Assembly: GCF_024347295.1 (NCBI RefSeq)
Contig: NZ_AP025458.1
Span: 124,001-188,000 of the forward strand
From: Vibrio artabrorum
GTDB lineage: Bacteria; Pseudomonadota; Gammaproteobacteria; Enterobacterales; Vibrionaceae
Reading direction: 5' to 3'
Length of the DNA: 64,000 bases
The notes under the pieces are model-generated. The model did not search any database, had not been told where the DNA came from, and saw only the letters and a program-made list of their open reading frames with translations. The translations under genes were made by a program, and so were the position numbers. How positions within the stretch are numbered: position 1 is the stretch's first letter; every line of letters begins with the position of its first letter. Below are positions 55,317 to 64,000 of the stretch, piece by piece.

Positions 55317-56317
55317 CAGATCAGCTCTCCAACTTGGTAATCTTTCTTCGCGATTGAATTAACGACTTCATCCCATCGTGTTGGAGAAATGCCGTTGCCG
55401 GGGCGCTTGATTTCTAGCATATCGGCTGAGATAACTTGTCCTGCTGATATCACCTTGCCTGCAATAATGCTTTTTCTGACAATATCTCGGTTCGCTTTTT
55501 CCGTTTTGGTTGGTACTTTCCAACCGGATCCCATGGCTTTTTCTATGTTGCGAATCGCGGTTACCATATCCGACAGTTCATGAGGCTCTAGACTAGCTTT
55601 GTGGTCTGGGCCTTCCATTTTGTTATCTAGAGTAAAATGTTTTTCGATAACTTTTGCTCCAATCGCCACTGCGGCAATGGGAGTTTCAATACCTAACGTA
55701 TGATCTGAGTATCCAATGGTAACGCCAGGGAACGCTTTCTGAATCGTTAACATTGCTGTTAGGTTTACATCTTCTGGTGATGTCGGATAATCGGTAGTAG
55801 CGTGAAGCACGGTAATCTCTTCAAGCGATAAACCAGCTTCAGCAAGTGTGCTAATCGCATGCTCTACTTCATATAAGTAACCCATTCCTGTAGAGAGAAT
55901 TACGGGTTTTTTAAAACTAGCAATATGACGTAGGAAAGGTGTATTCGTTAATTCCCCGGAGCCAATTTTGAAAATGTCTTGTAGATCATCAAGGAACGTT
56001 GCACTCTGTTCTTCATCAGGCGTTGACATAAAAGTGATCGTTTTCGCGTCACAGTATGCTTTTAACTCGGCAAAATCATCGTAGCTCAACTCAAGACGTT
56101 TCAGCATTTCAAATTGAGTTTCTTCTCGTTGAGTATTCTCCACTTGATACTCAGCCATTTGAGCATCTTCAGTGACGAGTAACTCCGTTTTCCAAGTTTG
56201 GAACTTTACGGCATCAACTCCAGCCTCTACTGCCGCGTCAATCAGTTTCTTAGCTAAATCAATGTCACCATTATGGTTAACACCTGCTTCTGCGATAATA
56301 AAAGTTTTGTTTGTCAT
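55316..56317 (-). CDS. legI: Nonulosonate synthase (LegI/NeuB family)
   Basis: 333 aa. FIIAEAGVNHNGDIDLAKKLIDAA then VDAVKFQTWKTELL is the NeuB TIM-barrel start. STGMGYLYEVEHAIS and IGYSDHTLGIETPIAAVAIGA, followed by EKHFTLD, are metal/PEP motifs. A C-terminal SAF/antifreeze-like domain contains ISADMLEIKRPGNGISPTRW. It condenses PEP with the 6-carbon precursor. The partners favour legionaminate over sialate. Confidence 0.87.
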   Translation of the reverse strand: MTNKTFIIAEAGVNHNGDIDLAKKLIDAAVEAGVDAVKFQTWKTELLVTEDAQMAEYQVENTQREETQFEMLKRLELSYDDFAELKAYCDAKTITFMSTPDEEQSATFLDDLQDIFKIGSGELTNTPFLRHIASFKKPVILSTGMGYLYEVEHAISTLAEAGLSLEEITVLHATTDYPTSPEDVNLTAMLTIQKAFPGVTIGYSDHTLGIETPIAAVAIGAKVIEKHFTLDNKMEGPDHKASLEPHELSDMVTAIRNIEKAMGSGWKVPTKTEKANRDIVRKSIIAGKVISAGQVISADMLEIKRPGNGISPTRWDEVVNSIAKKDYQVGELI

Positions 56318-56325
56318 AGTTACCT

Positions 56326-57321
56326 CTAAGCTCGGTATAACTGGAATAGTTTCGGAATAGTAGAATCTTTGCTTTGGTCAATCCACATTTGATTCAACAT
56401 CTGGCGTTTTTCGGGTAAAAAATCCAGTCCCGCAATATAAAATGGCATCGTTAAAGGAGAGAATTTGGACTTAAACTTGAACAAACTGTCATCTGGAGAA
56501 GATGTTCGACCTCCACCTAGCATCATGTAACGACAGCCGTGGCGTTTAGCATGCTCAAAAGCGGCATCAAGTAGCAAATAATTGCCATTTTCCTTAGCGA
56601 TGTCCTGATTATTAGCAGACAAGTGGTAGTGCGCGAGTTCTTTCCCGAACATGAAAAAGCCAACTGAAGCGTATGTACTTTCTTTCTTTGTGGCGAGTAA
56701 AGATACACCATCTAAAGCATTCAAATCATGGAAGTAGTTTTCTTGGAAGTAAAAAAAGTCACTGGCTGAATTTTTCTTCATTGTTTCGTAGTACATCTCA
56801 ATAAAATCAGAGAGTTGTACTGATGTTGTATCGACAGATAAGTTTTTCTCAGCTCTCCTAACGATGTTTCTTGTTGTTTTTGAATATAATTTTCGTCGCT
56901 CTTCGGTATTCTTTGCTAGGTCAACAATCACGACTTGGCGCTCAGGAAAATGCATGTCAAATAACGATGCCAATGCACCTACAGCATTAAAAGGGTGAAA
57001 ACGAATGAACTCGCACACAATGTTTTGAGCTTTGCAATGCTCTCTGTATGCACTAAATGCACGCTGTAAAAACAGCGTGTCTGAAGAGTTAGAAATTGGA
57101 CCTCCGTAACCGTAAGGTGTTTCTAAGTCATACAACTCTTCAGTTATATTCTGGCCTGCGATACTTTGGATTCGACGTTTTAAAGCACTAAACCGAACAT
57201 AAGAGCTATCTTCGCTATACTGAAATTCAAAATGCTCACCGTCACCTTCATAAAGCGCAGAGTATTCTCGCTGATAGTATATGTCTGACGGCAAATCTGT
57301 AATGGTCATATTCAGCATCAT
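56326..57321 (-). CDS. FemAB-like / GNAT-fold transferase
   Basis: 331 aa. The C-terminal half looks like a FemAB-type GNAT fold: YASVGFFMFGKELAHYHLSANN and NYLLLDAAFEHAKRHGCRYMMLGGG. Such proteins use acyl-tRNA or acyl-CoA and occur in polysaccharide loci. It lies between legC (4-bp overlap) and legI (9 bp), so it may provide an N-acyl step of the nonulosonate, possibly replacing LegH. The start could also be the ATG four codons in (57309). Confidence 0.65.
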   Translation of the reverse strand: MMLNMTITDLPSDIYYQREYSALYEGDGEHFEFQYSEDSSYVRFSALKRRIQSIAGQNITEELYDLETPYGYGGPISNSSDTLFLQRAFSAYREHCKAQNIVCEFIRFHPFNAVGALASLFDMHFPERQVVIVDLAKNTEERRKLYSKTTRNIVRRAEKNLSVDTTSVQLSDFIEMYYETMKKNSASDFFYFQENYFHDLNALDGVSLLATKKESTYASVGFFMFGKELAHYHLSANNQDIAKENGNYLLLDAAFEHAKRHGCRYMMLGGGRTSSPDDSLFKFKSKFSPLTMPFYIAGLDFLPEKRQMLNQMWIDQSKDSTIPKLFQLYRA

Positions 57322-58469
57322 TCAGCTCTAAGAATTGGAGTACTAGGTAAGTTAACCAAATGCGCTTCAATAAACTCAGATTGAGTCAGATCGCCACGCA
57401 TGGCATTTTCAAACATTGGTAAACGATGCATTAACTTCCAAATTGGGCGAGTCATGACACCGGCAGCATTTGTTTCTTTTAGTATATGTTCACGCAGTCC
57501 AGCATCCGGACAAATAATGGCATTTAACCAGTAGTTGGATTTTGCGTATTTTGGTTCAACAACAAACTTAACGTCACTCCCTTCAAATAAACGGCTATAT
57601 TGATTGGCAAGTGAGCGCTTCTGTACAAGATATTGCTCAATCACTTCCATCTGGGCGCAACCAAGCGCAGCATTGAGATTTGGCATGCGGTAGTTAAAAC
57701 CGGGTTCATCATGGAAAAACTCATAAGGATGCGGCACTTTCGCTGTGGTAGTGACATGCTTGGTCCTGGCTCCTATTTCCTGAGTTTTACATAGAACCAT
57801 ACCGCCACCGCCAGTGGTAATGATTTTGTTACCATTGAAGCTGACTGCACCCACATCACCAATTGTACCTGTGTGCTTACCTTTATAGAAAGACCCTAGG
57901 CTTTCTGCAGCATCTTCTACTAGAACAAGATTCCATTTCAGGCAAACGGCAACCAACTCATCAAGCTCGACAGGATGACCAAAGGTATGCATAGGCACGA
58001 CGGCTTTAATTCGCTTGCCCGTTTTTTTGTGAACACATCCACTTTCGGTGACTTCAGCGTGCTCATTTAAGAATGTGTCCACAGCTTTAGGGCAAAGCCC
58101 TAGACTTACGGAAGAGACATCCACAAAAATCGGCTCAGCCCCCATATGATAAAGGGCGTTACAGGTTGCTACGAAAGTCAGAGCTTGAGTTATAACAAGA
58201 TCTCCGCGTTGAACATCTGCCATGTACAAAGCGGCGTGTAATGCCGCAGTACCATTGACGGTCGCTACCGCTTTAGCCGCCCCTGTATACGCTTCAATTT
58301 TTCGCTCAAAGTCATCAACAAATTTGCCAACGCTAGAAACAAAGGTACTTTCAATCGTTTCCATTACGTAGGATTTTTCGTTACCACTAAACGTTGGTGC
58401 ATGTAACGGAATGAATTCGTCAGTTTTATAGGTATCTCGAACAAATTCAATAATCGATGTCGCTCTCAT
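57318..58469 (-). CDS. legC: Nucleotide-sugar aminotransferase LegC
   Basis: 383 aa DegT-type PLP enzyme. Motifs include VNGTAALHAALYMADVQ, ALTFVATCNALYHMGAEPIFVD, VLVEDAAESLGSFYKGKH, and the PLP lysine in SFNGNKIITTGGGGM. It aminates the C4 keto group produced by LegB. The MRATSIIEFVRDTYKTDEFIPLHAP start is the LegC-family N-terminus. It follows legB by 12 bp. Confidence 0.88.
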   Translation of the reverse strand: MRATSIIEFVRDTYKTDEFIPLHAPTFSGNEKSYVMETIESTFVSSVGKFVDDFERKIEAYTGAAKAVATVNGTAALHAALYMADVQRGDLVITQALTFVATCNALYHMGAEPIFVDVSSVSLGLCPKAVDTFLNEHAEVTESGCVHKKTGKRIKAVVPMHTFGHPVELDELVAVCLKWNLVLVEDAAESLGSFYKGKHTGTIGDVGAVSFNGNKIITTGGGGMVLCKTQEIGARTKHVTTTAKVPHPYEFFHDEPGFNYRMPNLNAALGCAQMEVIEQYLVQKRSLANQYSRLFEGSDVKFVVEPKYAKSNYWLNAIICPDAGLREHILKETNAAGVMTRPIWKLMHRLPMFENAMRGDLTQSEFIEAHLVNLPSTPILRAE

Positions 58470-58481
58470 TACGTACTCCGC

Positions 58482-59672
58482 TTACATCTTACTATCGAGG
58501 TATTTACCGGTTTCTTTGTGCCCAAAATCAGGGAGCATGGTAAAGAAGAGTTCTACAATTTGTTTCTTGTCCCAAGCTCCCAAACTCTTCATCTCTGAAA
58601 TTCGGTGTTCAAATAAAGCAAGTAGCTCTTGCTCATAAAGAGGGGCGTTTTTAATGATTCCAAGATTTTTAAATCGAGACATGTCCAACTCTTCTTTATC
58701 TGTGAAAAATTCTTCAAAATCTTTCTCGCCCGTTGTATCACTTGCTGTGAACAGGCATGGCCACTTCCCTTGTTCTGGAAGAGTATGAGCCAATTGTCGA
58801 GCTTCTTCTTCTGTTTCACAAAGGTGAGGCTCATAGCCAAGTTGCTCTAAGTATTTCACAGCAATATCAGCAAACGAAATAAGGTGCAGAGCTTCACTCA
58901 GTTTAGGGAAGAAAATGTCACGGTTTTCACCAAAGATACAGGACATTAGACATAGCTCACCTGACTCTTGAGGTGTCACGAAGTAACGCTTGATATCGTT
59001 GGGAGCCACGATAGGTTGGCGTTTTTGAATGCGCTGGTTGAACCCATGCAATAGTGAGCCGTCCGAAAATGCAACATTGGCAAAGCGTGCTGTTGATATG
59101 GCCATTTGCTCGCTTTTACGCATTAGAAACATTTCCATGATACGCTTCGATGCGCCCATCATATTGACTGGGTTTGCTGCTTTGTCAGTAGAAACGCAGA
59201 AGTACTTTTTTGCGCCAGCATCAATCGACTGTTGGATGGTTTTATCTGTATTAAAGACATTCACATCGATCATTCGCATCAATGTATAGGGATCTTTTTC
59301 ACTTCGAACGTGCTTAAGTGCAGATAAGTTCAGTACATAATCGAATTGACCATCTGCTTTAATGAACGCATCGTACTCTAGAGAACCAATATCTAAAGCA
59401 AATGTTTGGAAGTCGCCATCAATGTAACCAAATGAGCTACGGATATCACGAACTAGCTCAACCATGTTGTTTTCACTAATATCAACAACATGCAGCTTCT
59501 TGGGGTTACGTTTGAAGATTTCTTTGGTTACAGCTTGTCCGATTGAGCCTGCTCCACCTAAAACAAGAAAGCGAGATTTTGATATTATGTCCGCTAGTTC
59601 ATATTGGTGCTGTTTTATATCAGACTTGAACAGCATCTCAGTACGACCGATAAGTGATAAGGCATTAGTCAT
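58482..59672 (-). CDS. legB: NDP-GlcNAc 4,6-dehydratase LegB
   Basis: 396 aa extended SDR. The NAD motif is LVLGGAGSIGQAVTKEIF. The catalytic region is FCVSTDKAANPVNMMGASKRIME, with Asp/Lys in the dehydratase TDKA motif. The C-terminal extension (about residues 300-396) is characteristic of LegB relative to PseB. It begins the leg operon and is followed closely by legC. Nucleotide (GDP or UDP) is inferred. Confidence 0.86.
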   Translation of the reverse strand: MTNALSLIGRTEMLFKSDIKQHQYELADIISKSRFLVLGGAGSIGQAVTKEIFKRNPKKLHVVDISENNMVELVRDIRSSFGYIDGDFQTFALDIGSLEYDAFIKADGQFDYVLNLSALKHVRSEKDPYTLMRMIDVNVFNTDKTIQQSIDAGAKKYFCVSTDKAANPVNMMGASKRIMEMFLMRKSEQMAISTARFANVAFSDGSLLHGFNQRIQKRQPIVAPNDIKRYFVTPQESGELCLMSCIFGENRDIFFPKLSEALHLISFADIAVKYLEQLGYEPHLCETEEEARQLAHTLPEQGKWPCLFTASDTTGEKDFEEFFTDKEELDMSRFKNLGIIKNAPLYEQELLALFEHRISEMKSLGAWDKKQIVELFFTMLPDFGHKETGKYLDSKM

Positions 59673-59730
59673 AGAGTTACTCTTTATGTTGAATGGAACT
59701 GGATAAGTAATTTAAGTAATTGTACTAAAA

Positions 59731-60834
59731 TTATAATTTAATTTTTTGTAAAATTTGCTTAATCCTGAGATCTAACTCTGCAGGGTTTTGCTCAAAGCTT
59801 GCGATGCTTTTGATTGCGTCGGCTATTTCTTCTTGCTTCAATATTTGAAAAACGTCACAGTACTCCTCCAGCCCCATACCAACTGATGAAAATAATGACA
59901 CAATCCCCATCTTCTTATTCGATAGCATTAGGAATAGTTCAACAGGAAGTTTTGGTGGTAATTGTTCAACGTCTTCAAAGAATTTGTTATAATCGTCTTT
60001 TGGTTCTGAAGGGTGTAGTTTTAAAACAACATTATAGCCAGCATTTATGGCCTGCATATAAATGCCTTGATAGACTTTTTTAACAAAGTTTACATCTTTG
60101 AATCGTAGAGTATTTTCTTTAGATGTCGGCTGAGTAGCTATAATTATAGTGCCTTTATTATGATTATAACTATCGACTTGGAATAGCTTTGAAAGTACCT
60201 CAATTGCATACCCTGATTTTGGTAAAGTAAGTTTCTTTACTTTATTTTTCACTTTCGATAGTGATTTTTCGGGAGAAAGAAGGTGGATTTCTAGACACTC
60301 CCTCCTTTCTCCCATTATCATCGTCTTTGAAGGGTAGTTCTTAAGTGTTCTAATTATTTTCTTTATTGGACTCTGAATGGGGATTTCAATGTAGTTCCTC
60401 ATCCCATCTTCAATCATTTTATAGGTTGGAACCAGTAATCTAAATAGTCTAGACATCTTATTGTCGTCATTGAAAACAAATAGTTCATAACAACCCGTGT
60501 CAGGTATTATGTTTTTTTTGTAATTGTTAATGTAGTTGGTTAAAGTTCTCTTCAAAAAATCAGGAATACGAAAGCCAACTATGGACGATTTTAATATGAA
60601 ATTTCCAATGAATTTTTTTTGTTTTATTTCTGATGTTAAATCATATCGACTAGCTAATGTGATTTTTATTTTACTTGGTAGTTTATGTGTGTTTATAAGT
60701 TCTGGAGGGATGTTCTGGTAGTCATTAAATAATACGATGGTTGATTTTTTATCTGATTTAATGGCATGAAAGACACTTAGCATGACATGCCTTACTGTAG
60801 AGCAAATATACAGATTTGAAATGTTATTATCCAT
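59731..60834 (-). CDS. Sialyltransferase-like glycosyltransferase
   Basis: 367 aa. Three motifs of bacterial sialyltransferase families (GT38/GT52/GT80 type) are visible in order: IEDGMRNY (D/E-D/E-G, near 143), VVLKLHPSEPKDDY (HP, near 276), and SLFSSVGMG (SS, near 315). It would transfer the CMP-activated nonulosonate to an acceptor. It is AT-rich relative to the backbone, indicating horizontal exchange. It ends 58 bp before legB begins on the same strand. Confidence 0.72.
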   Translation of the reverse strand: MDNNISNLYICSTVRHVMLSVFHAIKSDKKSTIVLFNDYQNIPPELINTHKLPSKIKITLASRYDLTSEIKQKKFIGNFILKSSIVGFRIPDFLKRTLTNYINNYKKNIIPDTGCYELFVFNDDNKMSRLFRLLVPTYKMIEDGMRNYIEIPIQSPIKKIIRTLKNYPSKTMIMGERRECLEIHLLSPEKSLSKVKNKVKKLTLPKSGYAIEVLSKLFQVDSYNHNKGTIIIATQPTSKENTLRFKDVNFVKKVYQGIYMQAINAGYNVVLKLHPSEPKDDYNKFFEDVEQLPPKLPVELFLMLSNKKMGIVSLFSSVGMGLEEYCDVFQILKQEEIADAIKSIASFEQNPAELDLRIKQILQKIKL

Positions 60835-60896
60835 GATTTACTCCGCTAGGCTACGTGTTGATTTGTATGTATGAGAGCATTCTAACTGTATAAATA

Positions 60897-61649
60897 TCAT
60901 TGTTTTTTCATGCTAAATTTGAATTTTAAATTATGTATATGACGTCGAATACTTTCGTTTAAATTAAACCACTCACGCTTACATTTCTTGAACAAGTTTC
61001 TTGTCGTAGTTCGTTTCTCATATCCGATATCAGACTCAAACTTAGGATCGTTTGTTAAGCAAGGAGTTGCAGTTCCGTAGCATTCTACATCGTTTATCCA
61101 GAATCGATCCATATAAATATCGACGGCCATATACCATTCATTTGAGTTATTAAGTAGTTTTTTTGCGCCCGAGGGTGTTAGAAAATAGCCTGTAGCACTC
61201 ATGTGACCTTTAGTGAACTTATGTATTCTGGTTGAACTACACTCAAATATAGAATAAGAACGATACTTTCGACGTTTGTTTTTAAATAAACGAATGCATT
61301 CTATATGGTTAGGTAACTCTGGGATGTCCTGTATAAAATTAATAAATGTCTCTTTAAATATAAGAGCGTCATCTTCGATTATGATTATTGGTTGGTTGAG
61401 TTCAACACACTTTTCCCATAATAAAAAATGGCTTGCATAGCAGCCTAGTTGTCCTGCACTTAGTGTCTTTGCTCGGTATGTTTGGCTCAAATCATCATTA
61501 TAACGTTTCAGTAGCGGATGAGGTGGTGACATTCGACCATCTATCGCCGAAAAAAACTCAAAAGAAAGAGATAATTCATCGAGTTGATGACTGATATTTT
61601 TTCTTCTTTCTACCGAAGACTCTAAATTAATAACGAAAATTTTAGTCAT
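60897..61649 (-). CDS. Glycosyltransferase family 25 (LPS biosynthesis)
   Basis: 250 aa. IFVINLESSVERRKNISHQL and SFEFFSAIDGR are the GT25 N-terminus. LGCYASHFLLWEKC and PIIIIEDDALIF (DxD-like) follow. GT25 enzymes are typically galactosyltransferases of LOS outer core in Haemophilus and Neisseria. It overlaps the O-antigen-ligase-like gene by 8 bp and may provide the acceptor for the sialyltransferase-like protein. Donor unknown. Confidence 0.82.
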   Translation of the reverse strand: MTKIFVINLESSVERRKNISHQLDELSLSFEFFSAIDGRMSPPHPLLKRYNDDLSQTYRAKTLSAGQLGCYASHFLLWEKCVELNQPIIIIEDDALIFKETFINFIQDIPELPNHIECIRLFKNKRRKYRSYSIFECSSTRIHKFTKGHMSATGYFLTPSGAKKLLNNSNEWYMAVDIYMDRFWINDVECYGTATPCLTNDPKFESDIGYEKRTTTRNLFKKCKREWFNLNESIRRHIHNLKFKFSMKKQ

Positions 61650-62850
61650 TAGTATCTCTCTTACATCTTGAGCAAATAGGGACTAGAAATAATAAATATA
61701 ACATCAGGGGTTGAGGATGATTAAAAGGCACATCAGTTAACCCAGCAATAAAGAATAGGCAAACCAAACCAATTGTGATATATCTATCGAGCTGTGGTAG
61801 GTGCTTGAATATCATTAGTGGGTAAAGCAGTATGCTGATAATTAATATTAGGCCTATAACTCCAGACTTAACCATTTTATCCAAAAATTGATTGTGGTAA
61901 TGACGTGAAGCAAACTTGAAAATTACGCCAGAAATTTCGCCATCCTCTAATTTTTCTTTTAATACTTTTACCTGCTTATCCCCATGACCTAGTAGTGGTT
62001 TTTGTTTTATTAATTCAGGGGCTACCTGCCATAGTTGTAACCTAATCCCAACGGAGGTGCTATAATTTCCGGATTGAATCTTTTTGACTTCATAGATGGT
62101 CTGGTTATATCTCGCATTTATTTTATCTTTAAATAAGAAAGCGCCAGTAGACGTTAAAATGGCTGTGAATAAAAATGAAAATAATATATATTTTCTCGAA
62201 GGCGGGTTTTTAATACATTTAGTAATGATTATAAAAAAGATACTTAAAGTGAACGCCAACCAAATCCCTCTAGTTTCACTTAGGATTATAGGTGGTAATG
62301 ATAGTGAAAAAGCTGTCAAAGGAAGTGCTTTCTCCTTTAAGGGTGAATTATCTAGCAATAAAGAGAATGCGATTATGGATATCAATGCGCACGCGGTTGA
62401 GTAGGGTATCGGGTTTATATAACCAGCATAGCGTCCTGTACCTATATAAAAGTTGAAATAGACGCTATTGGCGCAGATTGCCAAACTACCTATTAAAACT
62501 ACCCATTGAATTACTTTTTGAGTAAGCATTTGGTATGGAAAAGCTATAAGAAAAAGAGTAACTCCAATCAGTGTTCTTAGTTCTCGAGAACTGGAACCAT
62601 GATAATAATAGCTAAACGCAGTATATATACATAAAGCGCTAATTAACCATACAAATGGGCTCTGTATGTTATTTAATATAGTTTCTTTTTTTAATGCTAA
62701 TAGACTAACGATGATACTAATCAAAAACAGTGGGATCATTTTTTTATCGCCACTGTCTAAAATTAACATGCCTGTCACCGCAAAAAAGTAAGGCAGTAGC
62801 AGTAACGCGGTATAGAGACGATTTTTTTTATTAATATTCATATGGTTCAA
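61642..62850 (-). CDS. waaL: O-antigen ligase-like membrane protein (WaaL/Wzy type)
   Basis: 402 aa (or 399 from the second ATG). About ten hydrophobic helices are visible, starting LYTALLLLPYFFAVTGMLIL. The Wzy_C-like periplasmic loop contains GIRLQLWQVAPELIKQKPLLGHGDKQV, then SRHYHNQFLDKMVKSGVIG, the HNQFL motif of O-antigen ligases. In a LOS organism it may ligate a single unit or polymer to core. Overlaps the GT25 gene. A Wzy polymerase is the alternative. Confidence 0.78.
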   Translation of the reverse strand: MNHMNINKKNRLYTALLLLPYFFAVTGMLILDSGDKKMIPLFLISIIVSLLALKKETILNNIQSPFVWLISALCIYTAFSYYYHGSSSRELRTLIGVTLFLIAFPYQMLTQKVIQWVVLIGSLAICANSVYFNFYIGTGRYAGYINPIPYSTACALISIIAFSLLLDNSPLKEKALPLTAFSLSLPPIILSETRGIWLAFTLSIFFIIITKCIKNPPSRKYILFSFLFTAILTSTGAFLFKDKINARYNQTIYEVKKIQSGNYSTSVGIRLQLWQVAPELIKQKPLLGHGDKQVKVLKEKLEDGEISGVIFKFASRHYHNQFLDKMVKSGVIGLILIISILLYPLMIFKHLPQLDRYITIGLVCLFFIAGLTDVPFNHPQPLMLYLLFLVPICSRCKRDTND

Positions 62851-62857
62851 AGTAATG

Positions 62858-63814
62858 CTAGTTGCTATAAGGATTAAGATTGCTTTCAGGACGAGTCTTA
62901 AGCAATCTTAAGATCCACATGTATTGCTCTGGGTTTTTGCTCACATAGTTTTCAATACATTGATTCATCATGCGTGCATCTTGCTCTTCACTGTCTGTTG
63001 GGAATGGTAGAGCAGGGTAGAAGTCCAGAGTGTATTGACCAGTACAGCTATCGTATTGAGCAAACAGCGGGACAATTTTAGCCTTGCTCAGCTTAGAGAG
63101 TCGACCGAGACCTGAAATAGTTGCTTTTTGAGTTGCAAAAAAATCAACGAAGACACTGTGCTCACGACCAAGATCTTCATCCGGAAGGTAATAACCAAGG
63201 TAGCCATCACGTACTGACTTGATGAAAGGCTTGATGCCCCCACTACGGTCATAAACTCGGCCACCGTACTGTACGCGTTGCCTGTGCATCAACCAGTCGC
63301 TGAGTTTGTTTTTTTGTGCTTTCGCCATCGCAGAGACCGGAAGGTTACGTGATGCTAATAATACGGCTGGAATATCAATGGCCCACGTGTGCGGAACCAA
63401 CAAAATTACATTCTCGCCACTGTCCGTGATATCGGTTAGGTTGCTTAAGCCATTTATTGATGTGTTATTTTCTAGCCAGCCTTTACTCTTTAGTGTCAGT
63501 GCAGCAAAGCTCATCAAAAACGATATAGAAGTAACATACGATTTATAAAGGAGCTCTTCACGCTGCTCTATAGACTGTTCAGGGAAGCACATCTCAAGGT
63601 TCACTCGAGCTCGGCGGTTTGCCTTATTTTTGATTTTGACTGCTTGCCTCGCCATAAACTTAGCGAACACTAAACGAATACTATTAGGCAAGAAGCAGAC
63701 TAAAGACGATAACAGAATCGCGATCCAGGTACCCCAGTATTTAGGCGCTAGAAATCCCCATTCAAACTCAGGATTGTAAGCTTTTGGATCAAAATCATTA
63801 CGTTGTGTGGTCAT
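62858..63814 (-). CDS. lpxM: Lipid A late acyltransferase LpxM (MsbB)-like
   Basis: 318 aa. The acyltransferase motif is VPHTWAIDIPAVLLA (H-x4-D), matching LpxM, not the HALNLE of the copy at 37088-38068. VYDRSGGIKPFIKSVRDGYLGYYLPDEDLGREHSVFVDFFA is the typical LpxM core. N-terminal membrane helix at about 30-50. It would add a secondary (myristoyl or 3-OH) acyl chain to lipid A. Leftmost of the wall/LOS group, 8 bp before the ligase-like gene. Confidence 0.86.
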   Translation of the reverse strand: MTTQRNDFDPKAYNPEFEWGFLAPKYWGTWIAILLSSLVCFLPNSIRLVFAKFMARQAVKIKNKANRRARVNLEMCFPEQSIEQREELLYKSYVTSISFLMSFAALTLKSKGWLENNTSINGLSNLTDITDSGENVILLVPHTWAIDIPAVLLASRNLPVSAMAKAQKNKLSDWLMHRQRVQYGGRVYDRSGGIKPFIKSVRDGYLGYYLPDEDLGREHSVFVDFFATQKATISGLGRLSKLSKAKIVPLFAQYDSCTGQYTLDFYPALPFPTDSEEQDARMMNQCIENYVSKNPEQYMWILRLLKTRPESNLNPYSN

Positions 63815-63947
63815 TCATTCACTACATTTTTTAAATCAGAGAGTTAACGTTATACCGGTTACTCGGGGAATGATTATACGGATTAGATTGTCCAATAATA
63901 CGCCCTAAAAGTAGGGAATAATATCCGTTTTAATCTGAAATATACCG

Positions 63948-64000
63948 TTATGCGTTTGCGATCTTCATGTACTCAGCAACGCCTTCTGCTACGCTTTTAA
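63948..64000 (-). CDS. hldD: C-terminus of probable HldD epimerase (partial)
   Basis: Only the last 16 codons plus the stop are in the window. They read KSVAEGVAEYMKIANA, resembling the TVAEGVTEYM end of ADP-glycero-manno-heptose 6-epimerase. The gene would continue to the right. A link to heptose supply for the core fits the neighbours. The call rests on a short match and is moderate. Confidence 0.5.
   Translation of the reverse strand, partial: KSVAEGVAEYMKIANA

Overview
The window is a stretch of a gammaproteobacterial chromosome that reads as Vibrio. Evidence is the gene order (nudE-nfuA-comF-bioH, tex, greB-ompR-envZ, recG-spoT-rpoZ-gmk, yicC-rph-pyrE-lpxL-slmA-coaBC-radC-rpmB-rpmG-mutM-coaD-waaA) and the protein sequences themselves. 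The species cannot be fixed from sequence alone. Housekeeping DNA flanks two variable regions: an integrated genetic element (about 17.25-34.48 kb) and a lipooligosaccharide (LOS) / nonulosonic-acid locus (about 43.4-64 kb).

Left backbone (1-17.2 kb): sulfur/nucleotide turnover (cysQ end, nudE), Fe-S delivery (nfuA), comF, biotin synthesis (bioH), tex, a CsrB-family regulatory RNA with a GacA/VarA-type box upstream, greB, the ompR-envZ osmosensing pair, recG, the spoT-rpoZ-gmk stringent-response group, psiE and a cold-shock-type gene.

Element (17.25-34.48 kb): a P4/CP4-57-like island integrated into the 3' end of yicC. A 23-bp direct repeat (22/23 identical) at 17250 and 34453 marks attL and attR. 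The tyrosine integrase lies next to attR, and tandem TACTACCCA-type repeats lie just inside both ends. The island carries a winged-helix protein, three tandem YfjJ/inovirus-Gp2-like paralogues, an AlpA regulator, an RNase H, a WYL regulator, two DUF2787-like proteins, a RadC-like JAB protein, small secreted/membrane proteins and a defence-like cargo. Each Gp2-like gene starts just after a stem-loop whose 3' arm contains its Shine-Dalgarno. The three stems differ in sequence but stay paired, and the loops share a motif.

The cargo (26.9-32.9 kb) is a C5-cytosine methyltransferase, two paralogous GHKL (paraMORC-like) ATPases and a Rossmann-like protein. A decayed 3' end of a second C5 methyltransferase sits directly before the second ATPase. 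The locus therefore once held two methyltransferase-ATPase pairs. No recognisable nuclease is present.

Right backbone (34.45-43.3 kb): yicC, rph, pyrE, lpxL, slmA, coaBC, radC, rpmB-rpmG, a Vibrio hypothetical and mutM.

LOS / nonulosonate locus (43.4-64 kb): core-assembly genes (sugar epimerase, coaD, GT9, kdkA, waaA, waaE-like GT2, GT4) meet a leftward legionaminic-acid-type pathway (legB, legC, legI, legG, legF, ptmE-like). With these are a sialyltransferase-like GT, a GT25, an O-antigen-ligase-like protein, an lpxM homologue and the end of a probable hldD. Together they suggest LOS decorated with a sialic-acid-like sugar. The only GNAT-like candidate for the pathway's acetyltransferase, besides a FemAB-like protein, looks truncated.
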